Shown here: positions 8,066 to 16,739 of the stretch, in pieces
Layout: the number at the start of each line of letters is the position of its first letter
Position numbering within the stretch: position 1 is the stretch's first letter
NCBI GenBank assembly: GCA_000733415.1
Contig: KL662192.1
Span: 1,109,235-1,173,234, forward strand
Origin: [Leptolyngbya] sp. JSC-1
GTDB taxonomy: Bacteria; Cyanobacteriota; Cyanobacteriia; Elainellales; Elainellaceae
Direction of reading: 5' to 3'
DNA: 64,000 nucleotides
Notes under the pieces: model-generated
What the model saw: only the letters and a program-made list of their open reading frames with translations
Database searches by the model: none
What the model was told of the DNA's origin: nothing
Position numbers and translations under genes: made by a program

Positions 8066-10291
8066 ATGGCAACTAAATTTCCTAAGTTTAGCCAGGGTCT
8101 ACAGCAAGACCCAACAACCAGGCGAATATTCTATGCCATGGCTACAGCCCATGACTTTGAAAGTCACGATGGTGTGACCGAGGAGAATCTGTATCAAAAG
8201 ATTTTCGCTTCTCACTTTGGTCATCTCGCCATTATCTTTCTCTGGGCGTCTGGCATTGTCTTTCATGTCGCTTGGCAAGGTAATTACGAATTATGGATCA
8301 AAGATCCGCTGCGAATTCGCCCAATTGCCCATGCAATTTGGGATGCGCAGTTCGGTCCATCTGCGATTCAGGCCTTTACGCGAGCCGGAGCCGCCAACCC
8401 GGTTGATATCTGCTATTCCGGCGTGTATCACTGGTGGTATACAATCGGGATTCGCACCAATAATGAGTTATACGCTGGTGCATTGTTTTTAATCTTGTTG
8501 GCATCGCTGTTTCTCTATGCTGGATGGCTACATCTGCGGCCCCGGTTCCGGCCCAGTTTGAGCTGGTTCAAAAATGCAGAATCGCGGTTGAATCATCACC
8601 TGGCTGGATTGTTTGGCGTTAGCTCGCTGGCTTGGGCTGGGCATCTGATTCACGTAGCTATTCCCGAATCGCGTGGTCAACATGTCGGCTGGGATAACCT
8701 GCTATTTCACCGTCCCCATCCGGCAGGATTAGGGCCACTATTTTCAGGCAACTGGGGCGCTTATGCCCAAAATCCCGATACGGCCCAGCATGTATTCAGC
8801 AGCGCCGATGGAGCGGGAACGGCCATCCTCACTTTCTTGGGTGGTTTCCATCCTCAAACCCAGTCCCTCTGGCTCACCGATATGGCCCATCACCATCTGG
8901 CGATTGCGGTGATCTTTATTATCGCGGGACACATGTATCGCACTAACTGGGGCATTGGGCACAACATTCGGGAGATGTTGGACTCCAAAGCCGGTTTGTT
9001 TGGGGGCAAGAGCGAAGGTCAGTTCAATTTGCCCCACCAAGGACTGTATGACACCTACAACAACTCACTCCACTTCCAGCTCGCCTTTGCCTTGGCAGCC
9101 CTTGGCGTCGCCAGTTCCCTGACGGCCCAGCACATGTACTCAATGCCGCCCTATGCCTTCATCGCCAGGGACTTTACGACGATGGCGGCCCTCTACACCC
9201 ATCACCAATACATTGCCGGATTTTTGATGGTAGGAGCCTTTGCCCACGGCGCGATTTTCCTGGTACGCGACTACGATCCGGTGCAAAACAAGGGCAATGT
9301 GCTTGATCGGATGTTGCAACATAAAGAGGCGATTATTTCTCACTTGAGCTGGGTATCGCTATTTCTCGGTTTTCATACTTTGGGCTTGTATGTACATAAC
9401 GACTGCGAAGTCGCCCTTGGCAGTCCAGAGAAACAGATTTTGATTGAGCCGGTATTTGCCCAATTTATTCAGGCGTCGCACGGTAAGATGCTCTACGGCA
9501 TTAATACGCTATTGTCCAATCCCGATAGCATTGCCTCAACCGCTTGGCCCAACCATGCTAACGTTTGGCTGCCTGGCTGGCTCGATGCGATCAACACCGG
9601 CACCAACTCGCTGTTCTTGACGATTGGCCCCGGCGATTTCTACGTCCACCATGCGATTGCTCTGGGTTTACATGTCACGACCCTGATTCTCGTCAAAGGT
9701 GCACTGGATGCTCGCGGCTCCAAGCTGATGCCCGACAAGAAAGACTTCGGCTATTCCTTCCCCTGTGACGGACCCGGACGCGGCGGCACCTGCGATATCT
9801 CAGCCTGGGATTCATTTTATCTCGCCATGTTCTGGATGCTGAATACCCTCGGCTGGGTGACTTTCTACTGGCACTGGAAGCATCTCACCATTTGGCAGGG
9901 CAATGTAGCGCAGTTCAACGAAAGCTCGACCTATCTGATGGGCTGGTTCCGCGACTACCTCTGGCTGAATTCGGCCCAGTTGATTAACGGCTACAACCCC
10001 TATGGCATGAATGCCTTAGCCGTCTGGTCCTGGATGTTCCTGTTTGGTCATTTGGCGTGGGCTGTTAGCTTTATGTTCCTGATTACCTGGCGGGGCTATT
10101 GGCAAGAGCTAATCGAAACGCTGATGTGGGCGCACGAGAATACACCCTTGTCCTTTGGCTATCCCAAAGACAAACCCGTGGCGCTCTCTATCGTTCAGGC
10201 TCGTTTAGTCGGCTTGACTCACTTTACGGTCGGCTACATTGCCACCTACGGAGCCTTCCTAATTGCTTCCACGGCGAGTCAGTTTGGCTAG
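8066..10291 (+). CDS. psaB2: PsaB2, far-red photosystem I core subunit
   Basis: A 741-residue PsaB, partner of PsaA2 in the photosystem I core. The FX-binding loop FPCDGPGRGGTC has Cys567 and Cys576, and the conserved GHLIHVAIP and TNWGIGHNIREML segments and the C-terminal helix are intact. Length equals that of ordinary PsaB. ATG 8066 is followed by ATKFPKFSQGL, the standard PsaB N-terminus, which fixes the start. The assignment to the far-red set rests on synteny with chlF and psaA2. The gene is followed by a 30-base stem-loop before psaL2. Confidence 0.93.
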   Translation: MATKFPKFSQGLQQDPTTRRIFYAMATAHDFESHDGVTEENLYQKIFASHFGHLAIIFLWASGIVFHVAWQGNYELWIKDPLRIRPIAHAIWDAQFGPSAIQAFTRAGAANPVDICYSGVYHWWYTIGIRTNNELYAGALFLILLASLFLYAGWLHLRPRFRPSLSWFKNAESRLNHHLAGLFGVSSLAWAGHLIHVAIPESRGQHVGWDNLLFHRPHPAGLGPLFSGNWGAYAQNPDTAQHVFSSADGAGTAILTFLGGFHPQTQSLWLTDMAHHHLAIAVIFIIAGHMYRTNWGIGHNIREMLDSKAGLFGGKSEGQFNLPHQGLYDTYNNSLHFQLAFALAALGVASSLTAQHMYSMPPYAFIARDFTTMAALYTHHQYIAGFLMVGAFAHGAIFLVRDYDPVQNKGNVLDRMLQHKEAIISHLSWVSLFLGFHTLGLYVHNDCEVALGSPEKQILIEPVFAQFIQASHGKMLYGINTLLSNPDSIASTAWPNHANVWLPGWLDAINTGTNSLFLTIGPGDFYVHHAIALGLHVTTLILVKGALDARGSKLMPDKKDFGYSFPCDGPGRGGTCDISAWDSFYLAMFWMLNTLGWVTFYWHWKHLTIWQGNVAQFNESSTYLMGWFRDYLWLNSAQLINGYNPYGMNALAVWSWMFLFGHLAWAVSFMFLITWRGYWQELIETLMWAHENTPLSFGYPKDKPVALSIVQARLVGLTHFTVGYIATYGAFLIASTASQFG

Positions 10292-10349
10292 CAGCGACAG
10301 GTCTCAAATCTCAGAATCTTCTAAAGCTTGAGACTCTCCTCGTCTCAGG

Positions 10350-10379
10350 AGTCCTGGTCAAGAAGTAGTGATCAGGACT
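10350..10379 (+). other. stem-loop between psaB2 and psaL2
   Basis: AGTCCTGGTC (10350-10359) pairs with GATCAGGACT (10370-10379) through ten positions, one of them G-U, with a ten-base loop. It is followed by TTTCCCCC rather than a long T-run, so it is a weak terminator, an RNA processing site or a stabilising 3' hairpin for psaB2. Confidence 0.4.
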
Positions 10380-10478
10380 TTCCCCCAATCATTCCTTTTA
10401 GTGGTTATTACGCTTTTCCGTATCCAGTTCAAAAACTTCATGATTTGATTCATTTGAATATTCAATAGGTCAAGTAAC

Positions 10479-11048
10479 ATGGCTACTCAAGTCTCTTCTC
10501 CTGCTGCTGCCTATGCAGGTGATGATCCAATCCAGCCGGATCACCGCGATGTCTGGCGAGCCAATCTTTCCACTCCAATCAATGACTCTCCGATTGTCAA
10601 AGCCTACTTGCGCAACTTACCGGCCTATCGTCCGGGGCTATCTCCCTTTATGCGCGGACTAGAGATTGGCATGGCGCATGGCTATTTTTTGGTTGGACCT
10701 GAGGTGGTAGTTGGTCCGCTGCGGGAAACTGCCCATGGCGCAAACCTAAGTGGTTTGATTACTGCAATCTACATTACCGTTTCAGCCTGTCTAGGAATTT
10801 CTATTTTCGCGCTAGCCACATTTCAGGGCGATCCGAGAGGAGCCTATAACTCCCATTCTAAGGATGATCTGAGACCGCTACGCAAAAAAGAAGACTGGTT
10901 TCAGCTTGGTAGCGGGGTGCTGCTTGGCTCGATGGGTGGCGCGGTTTTCGCCTATCTGCTGCTAGAAAATTTCAGCGATCTCGATTCGATTCTGCGCGGT
11001 GGTGTCAATGTCAGCCAGTTGTTATTTCCCTGGTTGGGATTAAGCTGA
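10479..11048 (+). CDS. psaL2: PsaL2, far-red photosystem I subunit XI
   Basis: A 189-residue PsaL, the membrane subunit that joins photosystem I monomers into trimers or tetramers and binds a few chlorophylls. The family signature is visible: PINDSPIVKAYLRNLPAYR near the N-terminus, GLEIGMAHGYFLVGP, and two later hydrophobic helices (about 92-112 and 143-165). It is a little longer than the usual 155-165 residues, with the extra at the N-terminus and between the helices. ATG 10479 is the only reasonable start, and no strong Shine-Dalgarno is seen before it. It belongs to the far-red psa set by position. Confidence 0.9.
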   Translation: MATQVSSPAAAYAGDDPIQPDHRDVWRANLSTPINDSPIVKAYLRNLPAYRPGLSPFMRGLEIGMAHGYFLVGPEVVVGPLRETAHGANLSGLITAIYITVSACLGISIFALATFQGDPRGAYNSHSKDDLRPLRKKEDWFQLGSGVLLGSMGGAVFAYLLLENFSDLDSILRGGVNVSQLLFPWLGLS

Positions 11049-11227
11049 TTATCACTTGGTTGCTAAGCAGTAACCATCACCCATCCCTATACCCATAGAC
11101 CCATCGATTCCTGCGTCTATCCACGACCATTTACCGCTCTCGTTAATAATTGTCACTGAATTATCAGTAGATCGGAAATGAATTTATTTTGGTCACTAGA
11201 CTTGGGTTCGTTCGGGCAGCGTGTGCA

Positions 11228-11403
11228 TAGCACAATCCCCCTTTTCTGAGATGCCCGCAGGGCTATAATCCGCCTAAACCCCAGCGGGGATGCGCCTTCG
11301 GCGTAGAAGAAGGGGGACTTCAAACCAGGGTTGGTATGTGCTACACCCAGGCTTCGCCTAACAGTTCCCCCCTTATAAAAGGGGGGTAGGGGGGATCTTA
11401 ACA
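11228..11403 (+). repeat. MITE-like intergenic repeat between psaL2 and psaI2
   Basis: The tract runs from CAATCCCCCTTTTCTGAG to AAAAGGGGGGTAGGGGGGAT and contains ATGCCCGCAGGGCTATA, GCGCCTTCGGCG and CAGGCTTCGCCTAAC hairpins. Its ends are complementary C-runs and G-runs. It resembles the elements at 7908-8012, 12368-12456 and 37975-38080. The rest of the 406-base gap (11049-11454) shows no gene. Confidence 0.55.
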
Positions 11404-11454
11404 GGATTTGCGATCTACTGACTATCAATCATCAAACTCAAGTGAGGCATAACG

Positions 11455-11622
11455 ATGGAAACCAATTTAACTGAACTTACCGGTGCCTATGCTGGAGCAT
11501 GGCTACCTTGGATCATGATTCCGTTGATATTTTATATTTTGCCATTTCCCGTCTTTGCGCTGGTGTTTCTGTGGATTGAGCGGGAAAACGTCGAACAGGA
11601 AACCGGCGAGCAGGAAACCTGA
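11455..11622 (+). CDS. psaI2: PsaI2, far-red photosystem I subunit VIII (small)
   Basis: A 55-residue single-helix protein read directly from the sequence. The N-terminus is METNLTELTGAYAGAWLPW, followed by a hydrophobic helix ending in FALVFLWIERE, as in PsaI, which sits beside PsaL at the trimer interface. PsaI is usually about 38-40 residues; here an acidic tail (VEQETGEQET) adds about 12. The stop TGA at 11620-11622 overlaps an in-frame ATG that could start a longer psaF2, so the two are closely coupled. Order psaL-psaI supports the call. Confidence 0.85.
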   Translation: METNLTELTGAYAGAWLPWIMIPLIFYILPFPVFALVFLWIERENVEQETGEQET

Positions 11623-11651
11623 TGCCAACCCCATTAATAGAAGGAGAACTG

Positions 11652-12146
11652 ATGATGCGTCTGCTGCGTATTCTATTTATACCGATCTTCGTTCTAATTA
11701 TTTGGTTTAGCACTGTTTCTAACGCAGTGGCTGTGAATACAACCTTGATTCCTTGTAAGGACTCTCCGGTATTTCAACAGCGTCAAAACAGCGCCCCCGA
11801 CAACTACTACTACACCCGTCCCTTCGAGGTTTACTCTTCAGAATTGCTGTGTGGCCCTGATGGATTGCCCCACTTGCCCCTCGACCGACTGGATCGGGCT
11901 GTAGATGTTGCGATTCCCTTTGGCATATTTTTCTATGTAGCTGGTTTCATCGGCTGGTCAGGCAGGGCCTATTTACGCGCATCTAACAAAGCCAAGAATC
12001 CAGAGGCGCTAGAAATTTTCATCAGTATTCCCCTGGCGATTCAATCCGTCTCGCAAGGACTGCTTTGGCCTGTGTTTGCCCTCAAGGAATTCTTCAGTGG
12101 AGAACTGGTTGCCGACGACGAAACGCTTTCGGTCTCGCCGCGCTAA
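11652..12146 (+). CDS. psaF2: PsaF2, far-red photosystem I subunit III
   Basis: A PsaF precursor of 164 residues. PsaF lies on the lumenal side of photosystem I and helps plastocyanin or cytochrome c6 dock. A signal peptide (MMRLLRILFIPIFVLIIW and on to VSNAVA) is followed by the mature start with LIPCKDSPVFQQR, then LLCGPDGLPHLPLDRL, a membrane helix with FYVAGFIGWSGRAYL, and the family end SGELVADDETLSVSPR. ATG 11652 is preferred over the ATG at 11622 because AGAAGGAG lies just before it at about 11639-11646. The two Cys of the lumenal domain are present. Confidence 0.92.
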   Translation: MMRLLRILFIPIFVLIIWFSTVSNAVAVNTTLIPCKDSPVFQQRQNSAPDNYYYTRPFEVYSSELLCGPDGLPHLPLDRLDRAVDVAIPFGIFFYVAGFIGWSGRAYLRASNKAKNPEALEIFISIPLAIQSVSQGLLWPVFALKEFFSGELVADDETLSVSPR

Positions 12147-12207
12147 AGTCTGCTCAATTGCGTCGTCCTTTGTTTAACATTCAGGTCAACATTCAGGAGT
12201 CAGCGTC

Positions 12208-12348
12208 ATGCAATATCTATTCAAATATCTCACTATGGCTCCAGTACTGGGCATTCTCATTTTTGTAGCAGTCTGGATCTTGTTTATTCAACTCAATTAC
12301 TTCTTTCCTGGTCTACAATATGGCACTTACTTTCACTCGGTTCCCTGA
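12208..12348 (+). CDS. psaJ2: PsaJ2, far-red photosystem I subunit IX (small)
   Basis: A 46-residue single-helix protein found by reading the DNA after psaF2. It begins MQYLFKYLTMAPVLGILIF, has the membrane helix to about residue 28, and ends with NYFFPGLQYGTYFHSVP. This is the PsaJ pattern (N-terminal FKYLSTAPV-like segment and a FFPDLL-like lumenal end). PsaJ packs against PsaF in photosystem I. AGGAG at about 12195-12199 is the ribosome site. It is the last gene of the far-red psa run. Confidence 0.9.
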   Translation: MQYLFKYLTMAPVLGILIFVAVWILFIQLNYFFPGLQYGTYFHSVP

Positions 12349-12407
12349 TCCGGGAAGTTGAGACGAGTGATAACAATGCTCCTTTTCTCGCATGCCCACA
12401 GGGTGAG

Positions 12408-12454
12408 TCCCCTTTTCTGAAAACCCGTAGCGGTGACAGATGGGGGATTTTTTT
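12408..12454 (+). terminator. probable terminator of the far-red psa operon
   Basis: TCCCCTTTTCTG pairs with CAGATGGGGGA across a 17-base loop and is followed at once by seven T (12448-12454). It lies about 60 bases after psaJ2 and sits in repeat-type DNA (12368-12456) like the elements between the psa genes. Confidence 0.5.
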
Positions 12455-12463
12455 ATGGTAGTT

Positions 12464-12565
12464 GGGTGGAGGGGTGAGGGGTGAGGGGTGAGGGGTGAGG
12501 GGTGAGGGGTGAGGGGTGAGGGGTGAGGGGTGGAGGGGTGAGGGGTGAAGGGGTGGAGGGGTGGA
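12464..12565 (+). repeat. GTGAGGGG tandem repeat tract
   Basis: About a dozen copies of an 8-bp GGGGTGAG unit, with a few GGGGTGGA variants, run in tandem. The rest of the gap 12349-12998 has no supported gene. Minus-strand frames across the tract translate only to Pro/His/Ser repeats. Similar tracts lie at 18606-18667, 37782-37857, 38165-38212 and 45982-46048. Confidence 0.85.
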
Positions 12566-12998
12566 TGTTTACTGTGGTTAGTAAAACTGAGGATCAGGCG
12601 CGGGGAATCAGGTTTTGGTAGCTTACTTGACCCTCTGTGTCTACCAGAAAGCAAGACTGTGTTGATTGTACTGTAAAGTGCAGCTTCCAGCTTCGCTTGA
12701 GGCAAACAGCAGTCAGGGCATTCGGCCTTGAGCGATTTCTTCAAGAGTCAGGAGTCAGGAGAAAAGAATTTTTCCTAGTTGCTGTGCGCGACTAGCCTCT
12801 TTTTTGACTTCCGGCTTCTGGCGATATCGAACGAATGATTGCCCTCAGGTCAGGATAAAGTAAGGACAAAGTATTGCTGATAGATCTATATACTTGCGCT
12901 CTAGATTATTTGGCAAATGCTTTGTCCCTACAGTCCTGCTGGTCAATCAACCAGATTTAACAAACATTCTGACTCCTGTCTTCTGTCTCCTACATCTA

Positions 12999-15086
12999 TT
13001 ACGCCGCACTCACCAACGGCATTGGTTGCCCGATTAAATAATCGTAGGCATCTTCTACTTCATGTAGTTGAGTTAGCACCGTGTTATCCAGCAGGTTTAG
13101 ACGACGCTCTTCCGCCTGTTGGTTAATTTCGTGATCTTCTTTTTGCCGCACCAGTTCATCCAGTTCCGCCTTACGGGATTGAATATCTTCATTCATGCGC
13201 TTGACGACTTCTTGCTGATAGGTGTCAAAACATTCCTTGACGGCTTGATACACCTGGAATGACTGCTCTTGAGCAATTTGGGGCAGTAGCTTGATCAGTT
13301 CTGCCTTCATGGTTTCTACCACCTTGCGGCGAGCCATTTCAGCTGAGAAACTGCCCAGGCTCAGGCCGGCTAAGGCCATGCCTACAGGCCCCAGAAATAC
13401 GCCCGTTACAGCATACAGCATCGAGGTCAGCAGCACCGCGCCGCTAAAGTTGAGCAGAATTTGCTTCCAGTTAAATACACCCGTACCCGCCATCGCGATC
13501 GTCCCCACATCGCCGGTGGTGAGCGCGTACAGACCCACAGCCCACTTGGCCCAGCGAGGCGAGGTATCTTCGGCACTCAGGTTGGCGTTGGGAATCACCT
13601 TCTGACCTGTGAGTTTTTCGGTGATGCGATCAGTGACTTGGGTATAGGACTCGCCATACTGGGTCGCGCTTTTGGCTAAGTCGAGAAAACTAGCATCCAA
13701 CTGCTGCTGGGCGGTCAAACTCCAGGCGGCAATTTTGTCCAACAAATATTTCTCAAACGCTAGACGCAGAGATGCCTCGAACTCTTGGCGTTTGCCCTTT
13801 TGCAAAAAGTCGAAGAACTTTAGCTCCGGCTGATAGCGGCTAAAATCAGCTGCAAAGCTAGAAGCCAACTCTGGTAGATAGGTGCGGAACGAGTTGGAAA
13901 TAGTGCTTGCCTGCCGCTCACCGACAATCCGAATCTCGTCTTTGAACTGGTCACGGATGGTGACGAGCTGATCAAATTCTGGCTGCACCGAGCGAATTTT
14001 TTGCCGCAAATCTTGAACGCTTTCGCTCAACAGGGGAATACGGCGATCGCAAGCTTCATGCACGCTACGGTAGGCTTGGCGAGCCATCAACTTGGCCTGC
14101 CGCAATTCAGAAATGGCTCGCTCCTTGGTTAAAAAGTGGTTCAGCGCGGTGATGAATTCCGAGAAATCTGTACCATCCAGCGATTCATGCCTTAATCGTT
14201 GCCGCAATGCATTCAGCGAAGAAATTTCAAATACGCGATCGTCATAGCGGTCTTCTCCTTCTACCTGACAGTAGGGTGTCAGATTCGTTCTAAAGACTTG
14301 TCGTACCCGTTCCTCTGCTTCCTGCAAAGCAGCATGATCGTTCGGATCAATCAAACGATTCTGGATTTCGTCCCAGTGGTTGATCAAGAAGAATACGGAC
14401 AATCCTCGATCTTTAATGTAGTTCTCTAGATAGCGCTGTTCGCCTAACGTATACGGTTGCGTAGCGCTGAGCACAAACAGAATCGCGTGGCAGTTGTTGA
14501 TATACCCCAGCGTCAACTGATTACGCTGTTCGGTGTCGTTCAATCCCGGACTGTCGATGATCTGCACGCCCTTTTCCAGTAAAGTGAGTGGATATTGCAC
14601 CTCGGCATAGGCCACATCGGGAAAGGCAGAAATTCCTTGCTCTTGCAGCGTTTTGGCCACTTCTGGCGGAATCGTGTACCGTTGCTTGAAGCTGTCAAAA
14701 TCCAGCAATTCGGGTGCTCGCCCATCTTTGAAATGAACGGTAACCTGCTTGTCTTGCCCATAGCTGAGCACGGTTAGCACTGCTGTACAGGGGTTGACAT
14801 CCGTTGGCAGCACATTTTCCCCAATCAGCGCATTCAGGAACGTGCTTTTGCCCCGCTTCATGTCGCCCAGCACCAGCAGTCGGAACACCCCTTCGCCCAA
14901 ATTGCGGCTCACCAACTCCAAATCCTCGATGGTGGTTTCTAATCCCAGCTTGCCGGAGGCGGTTTCGCCAATCTGCTCTGCTTCGGTTAGGGTGCCGGCA
15001 ATGTCCTGCAAATATCCAGCAAACTCTTGTCGAGCTTTGGCAACTTTGTCTAAATCATGAATCAAACTTTCAGCTTTGTCAGCCAT
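12999..15086 (-). CDS. dynamin-like GTPase (bacterial dynamin family)
   Basis: A 695-residue large GTPase. The P-loop GDMKRGKST is at 74-82, a Thr switch lies in NPCTAV, DSPGLND is the G3 box and NHWDE the G4 box, so the GTPase domain spans about 65-310. A long helical stalk follows, with a hydrophobic paired segment at about 545-585 (LLTSMLYAVTGVFLGPVGMALAG) that probably inserts in a membrane, and a final coiled coil. Bacterial dynamin-like proteins reshape or repair membranes; a thylakoid or plasma-membrane role is inferred. It is transcribed toward the psa cluster and stands alone. Start ATG 15086 gives the usual short helical lead before the GTPase. Confidence 0.85.
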   Translation of the reverse strand: MADKAESLIHDLDKVAKARQEFAGYLQDIAGTLTEAEQIGETASGKLGLETTIEDLELVSRNLGEGVFRLLVLGDMKRGKSTFLNALIGENVLPTDVNPCTAVLTVLSYGQDKQVTVHFKDGRAPELLDFDSFKQRYTIPPEVAKTLQEQGISAFPDVAYAEVQYPLTLLEKGVQIIDSPGLNDTEQRNQLTLGYINNCHAILFVLSATQPYTLGEQRYLENYIKDRGLSVFFLINHWDEIQNRLIDPNDHAALQEAEERVRQVFRTNLTPYCQVEGEDRYDDRVFEISSLNALRQRLRHESLDGTDFSEFITALNHFLTKERAISELRQAKLMARQAYRSVHEACDRRIPLLSESVQDLRQKIRSVQPEFDQLVTIRDQFKDEIRIVGERQASTISNSFRTYLPELASSFAADFSRYQPELKFFDFLQKGKRQEFEASLRLAFEKYLLDKIAAWSLTAQQQLDASFLDLAKSATQYGESYTQVTDRITEKLTGQKVIPNANLSAEDTSPRWAKWAVGLYALTTGDVGTIAMAGTGVFNWKQILLNFSGAVLLTSMLYAVTGVFLGPVGMALAGLSLGSFSAEMARRKVVETMKAELIKLLPQIAQEQSFQVYQAVKECFDTYQQEVVKRMNEDIQSRKAELDELVRQKEDHEINQQAEERRLNLLDNTVLTQLHEVEDAYDYLIGQPMPLVSAA

Positions 15087-15350
15087 TGAAACTCCTTAGG
15101 TGGAAATACGATAGGCCAAAAACCGGTGTCATCCCGTCTAAACTGGTGCACCAGGGCCATGAGTCATTTCCAGGTGAATGCTTCCGCAAATCTGTCGAGT
15201 CAATTCTTGGATCCACAAGAATGGATAATCCGCATCCTTCTCCATTCTTTAGTTTCAAGAGATTGACCTCTGCGCTTGTTTCCCCATCATGCAAGGCCGA
15301 GTCTACTATCGCCATCCTCCACCTGGATGAATAGGGTTCAGAGACCCCAC

Positions 15351-15854
15351 TCAATCTGGTTGCCGCAGCCACAGCAGTACAATGCTAGAGATGGTAAACA
15401 TGCGAAACGCCGTTGGCTGACCGTTCCACACCGGAGACTGCCACATGACAAACCACTCGCCACCAATGCAAAAGAAGGCCAGCAGCCACAGCACACAACT
15501 CGCCGTTAAGCCAATCAACGCATAGGATTTGGCTGCATCGAAGTCAGAGATATCCGCCTTGAGGGCTTGACTGAGCCGCAGCACTCCCGTCCAGCAGAGG
15601 AGAGCCGTCATCGCTTCCCAGGCAATAATGCTCCAGTAGATTAGGTGCTGCAACGGGGGATAAGTAATGGCTCGCCAGGTTAGCGTACTCTCTGGGAAAA
15701 TCGTATCCATCAGCACCACATGCTGCACATAGGCAAAGTTGGTGCCATAGTCAGTGAGGTTGTTGAAAACAACCAGCGTGAAAAAACAAGCAATAGTAGC
15801 AACTAGAATAATTTTAGAGATACGTTCAATCAAAAATGACTTAATCATCAGCAC
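15351..15854 (-). CDS. DUF2165 family small integral membrane protein
   Basis: A 167-residue protein with four predicted membrane helices (about 15-32, 70-92, 113-135 and 143-163). The NLTDYGTNFAYVQHVVLMDT region followed by ITYPPLQHLIYWSIIAWE is typical of DUF2165 predicted small integral membrane proteins, and CIGGEWFVMWQSPVWNGQ is the conserved later loop. The function of the family is unknown. It stands alone on the minus strand after the dynamin gene, separated by 264 bases with no visible gene. Confidence 0.8.
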   Translation of the reverse strand: MLMIKSFLIERISKIILVATIACFFTLVVFNNLTDYGTNFAYVQHVVLMDTIFPESTLTWRAITYPPLQHLIYWSIIAWEAMTALLCWTGVLRLSQALKADISDFDAAKSYALIGLTASCVLWLLAFFCIGGEWFVMWQSPVWNGQPTAFRMFTISSIVLLWLRQPD

Positions 15855-16172
15855 GACTGGATAGATAGGCGACAGGAGCTAGGAGTCAGGAGTCAGGGGC
15901 AGGAGCCTGTGCGAAATTTTGTGTCAATCCGATTGGCTCGGCTTCGTCACTACCGACCCGTGCGTCAACATCAATTGCATTAATTTGTTCAATTTTATCT
16001 TGCCTAACTTAATTACGGATGGGTAGCAACAAAGCTAGGAGCTGCATCGTCGTGGGAGTCTATCCGTGGTATTGTTTCTATTCAGCCTCTCGAATCCACT
16101 ACTTTGCCATATGTCCCCAGCAGCCTGACTCCTGACTCCTGACTCTTGACTCTTGACTTCTGGCTCCTAATC
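15855..16172. repeat. intergenic gap with CTGACTC tandem repeats
   Basis: The stretch between the DUF2165 gene and the lipoprotein gene contains AGGAGTCAGGAGTCAGGGGC at about 15883-15902 and the reverse-orientation tract CTGACTCCTGACTCCTGACT and variants at 16124-16168. The two face each other as a loose inverted pair. No gene is seen. Confidence 0.6.
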
Positions 16173-16715
16173 ATGAAATTCCTCCCCTTGCTCATAACCC
16201 TAATATGCAGCGGCACTCTCTCTGCTTGTTTTTCAGAAGGGTGGCAGATGGGTTCTGGTTCATCTCCGTCATCTGTAGATTCATCTCTCAATTCATCACC
16301 ATCGCCTACCAGTAGCCCAGCCGCTTTGGATGTGCAGCTATTCACATCTGAGGAATTGTTCAATCAAGACGGTGGAGGTTGCGGCATGAGTCTCTGGAAG
16401 CAAGCAGATGGGCCGCGTCCCTCTGGGTATTTATTTTTTAATCGACTGGCGCAACAGCTGGGGCGAGAGTTGACGCTGATGAAAATTAACGGTGAGTTTG
16501 TCCGCTTTCGCCGCACGGCAGCATCGGGCGAAGAGTTCTACGGACAACATACCTCTCAAACCTTTGTCAGTCAGGATGGCAGTATGCAGGTTCAAGTCGA
16601 TGTGACGCTCGGTGAACCGGGAGAAATTGAATCAGTCGCCGTTGATGGAATCATGCGTGTTCAGAAGGGTGAACACACCGTAGAGATTCCTGTTCAAGGT
16701 GATGCAGGTTGTTGA
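16173..16715 (+). CDS. putative lipoprotein of unknown function
   Basis: A 180-residue protein with a lipoprotein signal peptide: MKFLPLLITLICSGTLSAC, where LSAC is the lipobox and Cys19 the expected lipidation site. A Ser/Pro-rich linker (about 28-55) leads to a single soluble domain (LFTSEELFNQDGGGCGMSLW to the end) that I do not recognise. ATG 16173 is chosen over the TTG at 16146 because the earlier codons are CTGACTC repeat and ATG starts the signal peptide exactly. It probably sits on the outer or plasma membrane. Confidence 0.7.
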   Translation: MKFLPLLITLICSGTLSACFSEGWQMGSGSSPSSVDSSLNSSPSPTSSPAALDVQLFTSEELFNQDGGGCGMSLWKQADGPRPSGYLFFNRLAQQLGRELTLMKINGEFVRFRRTAASGEEFYGQHTSQTFVSQDGSMQVQVDVTLGEPGEIESVAVDGIMRVQKGEHTVEIPVQGDAGC

Positions 16716-16739
16716 GCATGGGTAAGGCTGATTGCAGGA

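Noticed and set aside
12313..12744. 143-codon minus-strand open frame over the GGGGTGAG tract
   Set aside because: Most of it is Pro/His/Ser/Thr translation of the tandem repeat, and the rest matches no known protein.
15079..15372. 97-codon minus-strand frame before the dynamin gene
   Set aside because: No domain, atypical composition, and it overlaps the start of the dynamin gene and the end of DUF2165.
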